Position numbers and translations under genes: made by a program. From positions 4,149,001-4,213,000 of the forward strand of contig NZ_CP136920.1 in assembly GCF_033100135.1 (NCBI RefSeq): a DNA stretch of 64,000 nucleotides, written 5' to 3'. Source of the stretch: Rubellicoccus peritrichatus (lineage in GTDB: Bacteria; Verrucomicrobiota; Verrucomicrobiia; Opitutales; Cerasicoccaceae). The notes under the pieces were generated by a model. It worked only from the letters and a program-made list of their open reading frames with translations. It was not told the DNA's origin and did not search any database. Numbering within the stretch: the first letter of the stretch is position 1; every line of letters starts with the position of its first letter. Shown here one piece after another: positions 1 to 7,516 of this stretch.

Positions 1-1851
1 GGTCTACTTGAAGTTACTCATATTTTAGAAGAAGCTAGTAATTTCCTGGGAGACGGAACTTCCGATGATGAGAGCGAATATATGTTTATTTTCGGACCGA
101 CCTATAATGGCTCTATCCCTGGCCCAACCCTACGAGTGAAACCGGGAGATAACCTTGTCGTTCATACGGTTAACAATCTCCCACCCAATGATGATAACTT
201 TCTTGAGCTACTTGGTATCGATTTAGAATTCTGTACCCCTTTGGAGTTACAGAAAATTGCAGATGGAGACATTGCCACCCTCGCAGCCAAAACCACAACA
301 GACTTTGACTTCAACTTTCCCCACGAACTTAACAGCTACAATTTACACACACATGGCCTGCATGTTTCTCCCGCCCATAAAGCAGATGAAATTCTTAGGA
401 TCATCAAACCAGGAAGCACTTATACCAACATTATCAGTATTCCGGAAGATCATGTGCCCGGAGTATTCTTCTATCATCCTCACAACCATGGCTCAATCTG
501 GGCTCAGTATCGCAGCGGAATGGCTGGCACAATTATTGTTGAAGGAGATATAGATGAAGTCCCTGAAATCGCTGCTGCCAAAGATATTGTCCTGGTCCTC
601 CAGCAATTAGAAACGGACAGTGACTTTGGAACTGGCGAACCAGATAGCGAAACCTCTGATTTTACGGAAGTTTTCGAGACCGTAAAGGTTGCAAAAACAG
701 TGAATGGTCAATTGAATCCAACTATTAGGATTCAACCAGGTGAAGTCCAGCGATGGCGAATAATTCATGCAGGACGTGATGATAATTTTCCATTTGAATG
801 TGATGGTGTCGATTTCTACGTCATAGGCTATGACGGTATTCCAATCGAAGAACCAGTCCTGATGGAAAAGATATTTCTTGCCCCTGGAAACAGGGTCGAA
901 GTCCTGGCCAAAGGCAAAGATGCAGGCACCTATTCATTAACCAAGGTAGCTGATGGCAATGTGGATGAACTAACCATCGCAACAGTCGTCGTCGAAGGCG
1001 CAACAATAGATATGGGTATCCCGGAAACACTGCCATATCAATATGATTTATTAGCACCGATTGCTGCCGAGGAAGTCACCGGGACCCGCTCGTTAGAATA
1101 CGAAATCGTTCTACAACCAGATGCACTTGATGATCATGTAATCAACGGCAATAAGTTTGATCCAACCCGAGTAGACCAAACGATCTATTTGGACGATGTT
1201 GACGAATGGACAATCACGGGTGATGGCCATCCGCACCATATTCATTCGAACGACTTCTATGTTGTAGAACTTGAAGGAACCTACTTGTCAGATAGTAACG
1301 GAGAAAACGGTATTGATGCGACAGAACTCTACCCCACTATGCCACTCTGGATGGATACCATTATGGTGCCAAGTGATGGAAAAGTCGTGCTTCGTTCAAG
1401 ATACGAACGCTATACTGGAGCATTGGTTCTACACTGTCACATTATTCATCACGAGGAACTAGGCATGATGCAGCTCGTTGAAATTCTGCCGCCAATGGGT
1501 GAATACTACCTGGGTGTTGAACGAGCAGACACAAGTGATGACGATTATATATCCCAATGGCTGGGAGCATTCAATGTCAGCGATCTTCCATGGCTATGGC
1601 ATTACCAATTCGGCTGGCTCTATCCAGCAGGTACCGGAGCCGTGGATGACGACTTCTGGCTGTATGCTGAATCCTTGGATTTAGCCTGGCTATGGACAAA
1701 TTCACTCTCATTCCCAGCACTCTGGAGCAATGACAGATCCAGCTGGCTATTCTACCTAGATGGAGATGGCACCAATTTCTTTTACGACCTAAGTCAGAAT
1801 GAATGGTTCGAAGCGTCTGTCAGCAACTCGAATGCTGTAGCGTCACTTTAG
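1..1851 (+). CDS. Multicopper oxidase, secreted type, 5' end outside window
   Basis: The reading frame is open from base 1, so the N-terminus lies upstream of the window; the ATG at 82 is internal. All four multicopper-oxidase copper motifs are visible: HTHGLH near base 345, HPHNHG near 478, HPHHIH near 1230 and HCHIIHHEELGMM near 1433. The last carries the Cys-His bridge from the type 1 to the trinuclear site. These enzymes oxidise phenols, metals or similar substrates and reduce O2 to water, usually outside the cytoplasm. After the oxidase domain (about base 1540 on) comes a Trp/Tyr-rich tail with repeated WLW, GWLY and FWLY motifs. I recognise this as a terminal module common on verrucomicrobial secreted proteins, of unknown function. 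The substrate cannot be deduced. Confidence 0.93.
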   Translation, partial: GLLEVTHILEEASNFLGDGTSDDESEYMFIFGPTYNGSIPGPTLRVKPGDNLVVHTVNNLPPNDDNFLELLGIDLEFCTPLELQKIADGDIATLAAKTTTDFDFNFPHELNSYNLHTHGLHVSPAHKADEILRIIKPGSTYTNIISIPEDHVPGVFFYHPHNHGSIWAQYRSGMAGTIIVEGDIDEVPEIAAAKDIVLVLQQLETDSDFGTGEPDSETSDFTEVFETVKVAKTVNGQLNPTIRIQPGEVQRWRIIHAGRDDNFPFECDGVDFYVIGYDGIPIEEPVLMEKIFLAPGNRVEVLAKGKDAGTYSLTKVADGNVDELTIATVVVEGATIDMGIPETLPYQYDLLAPIAAEEVTGTRSLEYEIVLQPDALDDHVINGNKFDPTRVDQTIYLDDVDEWTITGDGHPHHIHSNDFYVVELEGTYLSDSNGENGIDATELYPTMPLWMDTIMVPSDGKVVLRSRYERYTGALVLHCHIIHHEELGMMQLVEILPPMGEYYLGVERADTSDDDYISQWLGAFNVSDLPWLWHYQFGWLYPAGTGAVDDDFWLYAESLDLAWLWTNSLSFPALWSNDRSSWLFYLDGDGTNFFYDLSQNEWFEASVSNSNAVASL

Positions 1852-2023
1852 AGATTAGCAATTACCAGACATCGGCTGTGACGTTGCCCACAATGAGCTA
1901 TTTATCGGCGGTGACTCTGTATACTAACACACAGCACTTATGGCAGCGTAAATACCGAAAAGAAGGAATACGGGAATACAAGAAACACCGCATGTCGCGT
2001 AGCACAGTTATTGAAAAGACAAA

Positions 2024-2049
2024 GACCGATCATATTTATATGACCGGTC
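2024..2049. terminator. Hairpin between convergent genes
   Basis: A near-perfect inverted repeat: 12-base arms 2024-2035 and 2038-2049 with one mismatch and a two-base centre. It lies in the 226-bp gap between the multicopper oxidase and the convergent PEP-CTERM gene. The position fits a shared transcription end, but no T-tract follows on either strand, so intrinsic termination is uncertain. Confidence 0.3.
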
Positions 2050-2077
2050 ATGATTGTGCTAAGAAAAACACTCGCCT

Positions 2078-2749
2078 TTAGCTTTGCCGAATACGGCGGC
2101 GAATCATCACTAAAAGCCCGCCACCGATTGCCATCATCAGACCATAGGTCGATGGCTCAGGGATTGAGGTAGAAACAACAACGTTATCCAAGTGAGAGCT
2201 CTCACTTCCGCCGCCGGAATTCATAATGTATCTGAGCTGGGCTGTTGTAGCTCCCAGGCCCGTGTAGTAGCTTTCCTCTATAGTAATCGTGTAACCTAAA
2301 AACGTACTGGCTCCTGAACCTGCAGCATCAGAAAGCGTAATAGTTGTCCCGCTATAAATCGAATTCACTCCGTCAGGGGCACCCATATCATTTACAATCA
2401 CTTGATAGCCTGAACCAAAATCAATTGAGAACGCAACTAGGCCATCGCTGGGTTCGAAAGTGTCATCAACGCCATAATCAAAAGAAAAAGTAAGGTCTCC
2501 CCCGCCAGTAAGATCTACAGTCCCTACCTGTGTCGTCGTGCGATTCGGCCCATTGGGGATAAACACACTTTGAGAACCTTCTGAGGCCACTGCATTCGTT
2601 ATGACTATGCCAGGGTTGCTAACCGTCCAGCCAACAGGATTGTTGCCAACGACATCGGGCGGATTTTCAAAGCTATCGGAAAAGAGTGTCGCTGCCTGTG
2701 TGGTTGTGAGAGCAGAGATTAGAAAAACAATTGGGTAGATAATTCTCAT
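2078..2749 (-). CDS. PEP-CTERM sorting-domain protein
   Basis: Exported protein of about 223 residues. The N-terminus (MRIIYPIVFLISAL...TTQA) is a typical signal peptide, so the start at 2749 is preferred over an in-frame ATG at 2773 that would add eight polar residues. The C-terminus has the PEP-CTERM arrangement: IPEPSTYG, a hydrophobic segment, then RRRIR. Such proteins are processed by exosortase and released to the surface or extracellular matrix. The body resembles a beta-rich cell-surface or carbohydrate-binding fold (an N-terminal 'FSDSFENPP...GW.VSNPG' pattern), but I cannot assign a domain. No exosortase gene is in the window. Confidence 0.88.
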   Translation of the reverse strand: MRIIYPIVFLISALTTTQAATLFSDSFENPPDVVGNNPVGWTVSNPGIVITNAVASEGSQSVFIPNGPNRTTTQVGTVDLTGGGDLTFSFDYGVDDTFEPSDGLVAFSIDFGSGYQVIVNDMGAPDGVNSIYSGTTITLSDAAGSGASTFLGYTITIEESYYTGLGATTAQLRYIMNSGGGSESSHLDNVVVSTSIPEPSTYGLMMAIGGGLLVMIRRRIRQS

Positions 2750-3065
2750 GGTGTGTATCGTGTCAGAATACATTGACTAAGTCAATTAATTTCATAAACA
2801 AAATGAAGAATCTTACCTAGAAAGTAAAACTGACCAAAAGTGCGATGAATACTCCATAATCTTAGATTAATACTGCGAATATGATATATCCATCAAACTC
2901 AGCAAGTTCGCTAAATGAACTGGCATAGCCAATTGCAATAATACCTTAATCTTAGATATTAAATCTGGTTCTTGCACAGCAATGTCTTTGTCGATGAGCC
3001 AAGCTCAACCACAAATAAGTAGCAACTTTGTTATACTCTTCAGGACTTCTTCAAATACAAAAGGC
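2750..3065. other. AT-rich intergenic stretch
   Basis: This is the space between the start of the PEP-CTERM gene and the stop of the DAHP synthase gene, both on the minus strand. It must carry the promoter of the PEP-CTERM gene. I see no convincing RNA gene, terminator with a T-tract, or repeat. Confidence 0.5.
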
Positions 3066-4130
3066 CTAGTCAGCAAAACGGCCCGAAAGCCTCTTGTGCG
3101 CATCCCGCAGAATTTCTTCTGTCGTTTCCCAGTCGATGCAACCATCGGTAATCGAAACTCCATATTTCAAGTCGGCCTTCGACTTCCCAAGCTTTTGATT
3201 ACCGACATGTATATTGCTTTCAAGCATTACACCAATAATTGAGTCATCTCCACGCTCAATCTGCCGGATGACATCATCCAACACCTCAGGCTGCCTGGAA
3301 GGATCTTTAGCCGTGTTCTCATGGCTGCAGTCAATCATCATGGCCGGAATCAAACCGTCCGACTCAAGTGCCAAACGTGTCTGCATCACGTTTTTCGCAT
3401 CGAAGTTTGTCCCGTCCGAGCCACCACGCAGAACAATATGGCAGTTCGGATTGCCCCGTGTCGTCACAGACGAGGCGCGACCATGCTCATCAACACCGAG
3501 GAAAGTTTGCTTCGCACTAGCTGCTTTGATCGCATTAATCGCAACCTTAATACTACCATCTGTCCCATTCTTGAAACCAAGTGGCATTGAAAGCCCGGAT
3601 GCCATCTGACGGTGTGTCTGACTTTCCGTCGTGCGTGCGCCAATAGCCGTCCAACAAACAAGATCAGCGATATATTGAGGTGTAATTGGATCCAACAACT
3701 CAGTTGCAGTCGGCAGTCCCAGCTCGATCACCTCACTTAAAAATTCACGTGCATGCCGCAATCCGGCAGGAATATCGTAAGAGCCATCGAGGTGCGGATC
3801 CATGATGAGCCCCTTCCAGCCAACCGTCGTTCTTGGCTTCTCAAAATATACTCGCATGACCAGGCAAAGACGGTCTGAAAGCTCCTGAGACAGCTTGAGC
3901 AGCCGCTGCGCATACTCACGGCCAGCTTCCGTATCGTGAATAGAGCAAGGGCCAACAACAACGAGGAGGCGCTTGTCATCTCCAAAAATAATGCGATGGA
4001 TTTCATCACGACTACTTGCGATAAAGCTCGCTGCGGCCTCTGTCTTAGGAATCTCTGCAAGCAGCGTGGACGGCTCTGGCAGGATCCGTGTTTCTGCTAC
4101 ATTGATATCTCGGGTTTCAACTTGGCTCAT
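3066..4130 (-). CDS. aroF: 3-deoxy-7-phosphoheptulonate (DAHP) synthase, class I
   Basis: First enzyme of the shikimate pathway: phosphoenolpyruvate plus erythrose 4-phosphate gives DAHP. The 354 residues match the usual length of the AroF/AroG/AroH family. Conserved motifs are present: VVGPCSIHD near residue 60, KPRTTVGWKG near 98, GARTTESQTHR near 168, GFKNGTDG near 188 and DCSHENTAKDPSRQ near 270. Together these supply PEP, metal and phosphate ligands. The N-terminal extension is short, as in feedback-regulated bacterial isoenzymes, but the sequence alone does not show which amino acid regulates it. It stands alone. The symbol refers to the family rather than a specific isoenzyme. Confidence 0.95.
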   Translation of the reverse strand: MSQVETRDINVAETRILPEPSTLLAEIPKTEAAASFIASSRDEIHRIIFGDDKRLLVVVGPCSIHDTEAGREYAQRLLKLSQELSDRLCLVMRVYFEKPRTTVGWKGLIMDPHLDGSYDIPAGLRHAREFLSEVIELGLPTATELLDPITPQYIADLVCWTAIGARTTESQTHRQMASGLSMPLGFKNGTDGSIKVAINAIKAASAKQTFLGVDEHGRASSVTTRGNPNCHIVLRGGSDGTNFDAKNVMQTRLALESDGLIPAMMIDCSHENTAKDPSRQPEVLDDVIRQIERGDDSIIGVMLESNIHVGNQKLGKSKADLKYGVSITDGCIDWETTEEILRDAHKRLSGRFAD

Positions 4131-4252
4131 GACTGGAATATAAAAGGTCGATTACTACGGCCATGCAAACCAGCCTTTTCAAGTTTTAATTCAATTTCCC
4201 GTCAGAAGTAACTCTTGAATATCCAAAGGCAGACCCCGTGATACCCACGAAT

Positions 4253-4284
4253 TTCTGCCTTCTCACTTTTATATTCTGCCTTCT
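4253..4284 (+). repeat. TTCTGCCTTCT doublet in the ygfZ leader
   Basis: Two identical 11-mers, TTCTGCCTTCT, at 4253-4263 and 4274-4284, separated by exactly 10 bases. The period is 21 bp, two helical turns. It ends 17 bases before the ygfZ start. The same doublet with the same spacing and orientation relative to a gene start occurs at 14020-14051, where the spacer sequence is different. Confidence 0.7.
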
Positions 4285-4301
4285 TAATCAGAACAATACC
4301 A

Positions 4302-5186
4302 ATGAACCATTATCTAATCTCTAAACCAGCTGCTCTCTTCAAAGTCACTGGAGAAGACGCCGCAGACTACCTGCAAAGCCAGTTTTCCAATGATTTGCGA
4401 CACCCAGGCGTTAATAATCCTGTGACCTACGGCCTGTGGCTTGATCAGAAGGGTAAAGTTCAAGGGGACAGCTTCATCCTCCAAAATGATGAAGAGTCAT
4501 TCCTCCTCCTAAGCTATTTCTGCGAAAAGGAAGCCCTTCTCGCCACGGTAGAAAACAACATTATCGCAGACGAAGTTGAAATTGAAGACCTCACGGAATC
4601 GGCATCTATTATCTCATTATGGGGAGAGGGCATAGCTGAGAGTCTCCCAGCATCTGGTGAATTCAAAGTTAATGGCTCCGCCTATTGCTTCAACGGCAGA
4701 CGTAGCGTAATGAGCGGTGAAATTCTCTCACTGGCCTCCACCCCAGAAAACGAGCAAAGCGTCATTGAGGAGCTCACATTGAAAAATCCGGATGCCTGGA
4801 TGCAAGCCAGTCAAAAACAGGCAGATGCAGAACGTATTCGGTCTGGTATCCCGGCGATTCCACAAGATATAGGTCCAAGTGATCTTCCACAGGAAGCTGG
4901 CCTGGAAAAAGATGCCGTTTCATTTAATAAAGGCTGCTATCTTGGCCAGGAGGTGATGGCACGCCTTCACGCCATGGGCAGAGCGCAACGCGCCTTATAT
5001 AGAGTGATCCTACCGGAATCAGTGAAATCGCTCCCCTTACCTGTATTTTCCGGAGAAAAGAAAGCTGGTGAGTTACGCAGCGCTAATGAACATAATGGAC
5101 TGGCTTTGCTAAAACGACGTATTGTTGAAGCAAAAGAACCCTTGCACTTAGGAGAGCCAAACGGAAAGCCACTTGAAATCAAGTGA
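4302..5186 (+). CDS. ygfZ: YgfZ/GcvT-type folate-binding protein
   Basis: Predicted tetrahydrofolate-binding protein of the YgfZ (IBA57) family, involved in maturing or repairing certain iron-sulfur enzymes. The family signature KGCYLGQEVMAR is present around residue 213, containing the conserved Cys of the K-G-C-Y-x-G-Q-E motif. The N-terminus 'GEDAADYLQSQFSND' matches the start of the GcvT-like fold. At 294 residues the length is normal. It begins 17 bp after the TTCTGCCTTCT doublet. GcvT aminomethyltransferase itself is less likely, because of the YgfZ signature and shorter length. Confidence 0.92.
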   Translation: MNHYLISKPAALFKVTGEDAADYLQSQFSNDLRHPGVNNPVTYGLWLDQKGKVQGDSFILQNDEESFLLLSYFCEKEALLATVENNIIADEVEIEDLTESASIISLWGEGIAESLPASGEFKVNGSAYCFNGRRSVMSGEILSLASTPENEQSVIEELTLKNPDAWMQASQKQADAERIRSGIPAIPQDIGPSDLPQEAGLEKDAVSFNKGCYLGQEVMARLHAMGRAQRALYRVILPESVKSLPLPVFSGEKKAGELRSANEHNGLALLKRRIVEAKEPLHLGEPNGKPLEIK

Positions 5187-5271
5187 ACAATCAGTCTTTT
5201 GGAGCAAGCCATTGAGTGATTCACCTCAAAAACCATAAAAACCTCACTAGCAATAAGATGTACAATTAAAA

Positions 5272-5490
5272 ATGGACAATGATCTCGAAAAACTAACTGA
5301 ATTGTGCATAAAACTAGGTTCACCCGAGAAGCAAGCGCAGGTTATGGCGGCTCAAATGATCAAGCGCGCAGACCAAATCGCTATAGAGCGCAAAACGACG
5401 CGGGTTGCAGCCTTGGACCACCTTTTACGCATCTTAATAAGCGGCCGGGAGGGGCAAGTGCCTGTGGATGACCCACCAAAAGAGGGCTAG
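5272..5490 (+). CDS. Small hypothetical protein (72 aa)
   Basis: An uncharacterised, probably helical soluble protein with no signal peptide. It has an amphipathic pattern (LTELCIKLG..EKQAQVMAAQMIKRADQIA.ER.TT) followed by a Leu/Ile-rich helix and an acidic proline-containing tail. Its position, co-directional between ygfZ and the HU gene with sensible spacing, supports a real gene. I recognise the general pattern as a small conserved protein of this lineage but know no function. Confidence 0.6.
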   Translation: MDNDLEKLTELCIKLGSPEKQAQVMAAQMIKRADQIAIERKTTRVAALDHLLRILISGREGQVPVDDPPKEG

Positions 5491-5624
5491 CGCTTGGTTA
5501 AAAAAATGAAAATTATGAATTTTGTTGCGATTTCCTATTGACGAAAGGGCAAAAAAAGCATCTCAATCAGTCAAGGTAAGTAAAAAAGCCTACCTCAATC
5601 AATAAACCATACGACAATATACCT

Positions 5625-5903
5625 ATGAATAAAGCAGAGCTGGTTCTCGAAGTTCAGAAAACTCTCGGTGCAGAGACCTCAAAAGCAAGCGCTGAGCGTG
5701 CTGTTGAAGCGGTCCTCGAATCCGTTAAGAAAGGCGTTAAGAAGGACAAGGCAGTTGCTCTTGTTGGCTTCGGTACGTTCTCTGTCGCAAAGCGTGCAGC
5801 TCGCACTGGTGTTAACCCTAAGACTGGCGAAAAAATCAAAATCGCTGCGTCTAAGACGGTTAAGTTCAAAGCCGGCGCTGGCCTCAAGGCAGTCGTCAAG
5901 TAA
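5625..5903 (+). CDS. hup: HU-family DNA-binding protein
   Basis: Histone-like nucleoid protein that bends and compacts DNA as a dimer. The 92 residues match the family. The DNA-binding beta-arm region is clear: GFGTFSVAKRAARTGVNPKTGEK near residues 47-69, including the conserved RxGxNPxTGE motif whose Pro intercalates into DNA. Both IHF subunits share this fold, but the sequence is closest to HU. A strong hairpin terminator follows at 5933. A TTGACG hexamer at 5538-5543 could be its -35 box, with only a weak -10 beyond it. Confidence 0.95.
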   Translation: MNKAELVLEVQKTLGAETSKASAERAVEAVLESVKKGVKKDKAVALVGFGTFSVAKRAARTGVNPKTGEKIKIAASKTVKFKAGAGLKAVVK

Positions 5904-5932
5904 GCTTGCCCCAAGTTGATTTACGGTTGGAG

Positions 5933-5959
5933 GCCCGCAGGTTTATACCTGCGGGCTTT
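5933..5959 (+). terminator. Rho-independent terminator of the HU gene
   Basis: Perfect 10-bp stem: arms 5933-5942 (GCCCGCAGGT) and 5947-5956, with a TTAT loop and TTT following. It lies 29 bases after the HU stop codon. Confidence 0.85.
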
Positions 5960-6041
5960 CTGCGTACTGGTTCGACAAATCAACAACAGACTTATGCTTG
6001 GCACAAAGAGTAGATAGATTTTTGCTGTATATTTTAAGCAG

Positions 6042-6308
6042 ATGCCTGCCAAGAAGCACAAAAATACCAAGCCACTTACTGGCACAGCACTGGTTAAAGA
6101 AACCTGTAAACGGATTCGTGCAGCCCGTAGTTTGTGGGATGCACATAACAACCGCGCCTGCCGTGGAGAACGCCTCAAGGCTATTGCTCTTTACGAAAGC
6201 CTCAGCAAAGAGGAGAAAGAAAAGATACCGCAGGAATTAAGGGTTTGGTTACGCTATCGAAGCGAGAAATACTTTGGCGAAGGACGAACAAAACCCGGAA
6301 GGCATTGA
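6042..6308 (+). CDS. Small basic hypothetical protein (88 aa)
   Basis: Lys/Arg-rich, probably cytoplasmic and helical. It starts MPAKKHKNTKPLTG, continues with a helix around KETCKRIRAARSLWDAH and ends with a conserved-looking stretch KEEKEKIPQELRVWLRYRSEKYF. The start is the first ATG of a clean frame downstream of the HU terminator. Function is unknown; the high basic charge is compatible with nucleic-acid or ribosome binding, but that is only a guess. Confidence 0.65.
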   Translation: MPAKKHKNTKPLTGTALVKETCKRIRAARSLWDAHNNRACRGERLKAIALYESLSKEEKEKIPQELRVWLRYRSEKYFGEGRTKPGRH

Positions 6309-6337
6309 AGTGACAGCACTAAACTCCTCTTTACAAT

Positions 6338-6685
6338 CTAATCAGCATCATAGCCTACAAGGATCTTGGTCACAAATACAGCTCGGCCATATTCTTCGTA
6401 GCTCCATTCCAATACTTCAGTGAGGCACTCCATAACACGCGCATACTCACCAACAACAACCGACGAAGTTGGCCCCGGAATAACTTTGAGGTCCGCATAG
6501 CTTTTCAGCTTGGCAATACAGTCTTGAATGAGAGAACGATAATCTTCCCGAAAGGGATACATGCTGATTTCAAGTGTGGTGATCATTTGGTGTCGTAAGT
6601 TATAAAATTTTGCCGTGAAGCACTGAGACAATCGTCGTCCCATAGTATCGGAAGAAAAGACTGCTTCCTCCAGCTCAAAAAGCAT
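6338..6685 (-). CDS. YkoF/MTH1187-like thiamine/HMP-binding-fold protein
   Basis: The core matches the YkoF/MTH1187 ligand-binding fold: TLEISMYPFREDY, then a helix, ADLKVIPGPTSSVVVGEYARVM, then a second helix and a final strand AVFVTKILVGY. The pattern (YP, helix, LKV...TS.VV.GE...V) is what I recall for proteins binding thiamine or its pyrimidine precursor. It starts about 11 bases after the stop of the upstream methyltransferase-like gene, so the two are probably co-transcribed. The ATG at 6685 follows an in-frame TTG at 6688; a shorter start at 6586 would begin directly with the conserved core. Ligand not proven. Confidence 0.6.
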   Translation of the reverse strand: MLFELEEAVFSSDTMGRRLSQCFTAKFYNLRHQMITTLEISMYPFREDYRSLIQDCIAKLKSYADLKVIPGPTSSVVVGEYARVMECLTEVLEWSYEEYGRAVFVTKILVGYDAD

Positions 6686-6696
6686 CAACTTTATCG

Positions 6697-7413
6697 TTAC
6701 TGGGCATAAGCGACATAAACTGAGTTTGATGAAGTCCCTCCAAGGATCGGATTATCAAATTCGACTAAATGCGCCTCAACCGAGGCAAACACGGACTCAA
6801 GTACCTTACAAAAGCCTTCATCTGGCTTATCATCAGACCACAAGGCGAACACACCACCGGGATGCAAATGCCTAGCCATTTTCTCAAGCCCTTCCGGTTG
6901 ATAAAAACCACCATGACTAAGGTGAAGAAAATGTTCCGGCGTGTGATCAATATCCAAAAGTATGGCATGAAATTTACGACCTGCATGCTCCGGGTCCAAA
7001 TTCGCAGACTGTGCCAATTCAAAAAAATCACCATGAAGCAGCCGACAGCGGCTATCCTGTGTCAGTTTCTCTCCCAATGGAACTAAACCTCTCTTGTGCC
7101 AGCCAATCACCTCAGACAATCCTTCAATGACAGTCAAGGAACGTAGATTGGGAAACTCCAAAGCAGCCTGAGCAGTATAACCCAAACCTAAACCTCCAAC
7201 AACGACATCGACTTGCTTCGTCCCAAAACTATCCAAACCAAGATGGCTCAATGCAACCTCTGCATCATGAAACAAACTGGACATCAGAAACTCCTCGCCC
7301 AACTTCACTTCATAAATAATTTTTCCATCGAGTGACGGAATGCTTCGCTTACGCAGCATCAAGTCACCCATATGTGTCTCACAATAATCAAGTTCCTCAA
7401 AAACAATATCCAT
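6697..7413 (-). CDS. Spermidine-synthase-like SAM-dependent protein
   Basis: A 238-residue protein with the Rossmann methyltransferase fold of the spermidine synthase family: GGLGLGYTA near residue 72 (nucleotide-binding loop), VIEG at the end of the next strand, HGDFFEL and ILLDIDH. Classical spermidine synthases have acidic polyamine-binding residues and GG(G/D)G at these sites. This sequence departs enough that it may be a polyamine aminopropyltransferase relative or a methyltransferase with another substrate. It has no signal peptide. It is the first gene of a probable two-gene unit with the YkoF-like protein. Confidence 0.75.
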   Translation of the reverse strand: MDIVFEELDYCETHMGDLMLRKRSIPSLDGKIIYEVKLGEEFLMSSLFHDAEVALSHLGLDSFGTKQVDVVVGGLGLGYTAQAALEFPNLRSLTVIEGLSEVIGWHKRGLVPLGEKLTQDSRCRLLHGDFFELAQSANLDPEHAGRKFHAILLDIDHTPEHFLHLSHGGFYQPEGLEKMARHLHPGGVFALWSDDKPDEGFCKVLESVFASVEAHLVEFDNPILGGTSSNSVYVAYAQ

Positions 7414-7516
7414 ACCTACCAGTGTTCTGTAAACAGAACAAAGACCTGGGCCAGGCGGAAAGGCAAGCTATCATAGTCATTGTGATTCAAAGCACAATCG
7501 ACTCAACCTGCAGTCC

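Noticed and set aside
5654-5914. Antisense and alternative-frame ORFs over the HU gene
   Set aside because: Shadows of a highly biased gene; HU itself accounts for the codon pattern.
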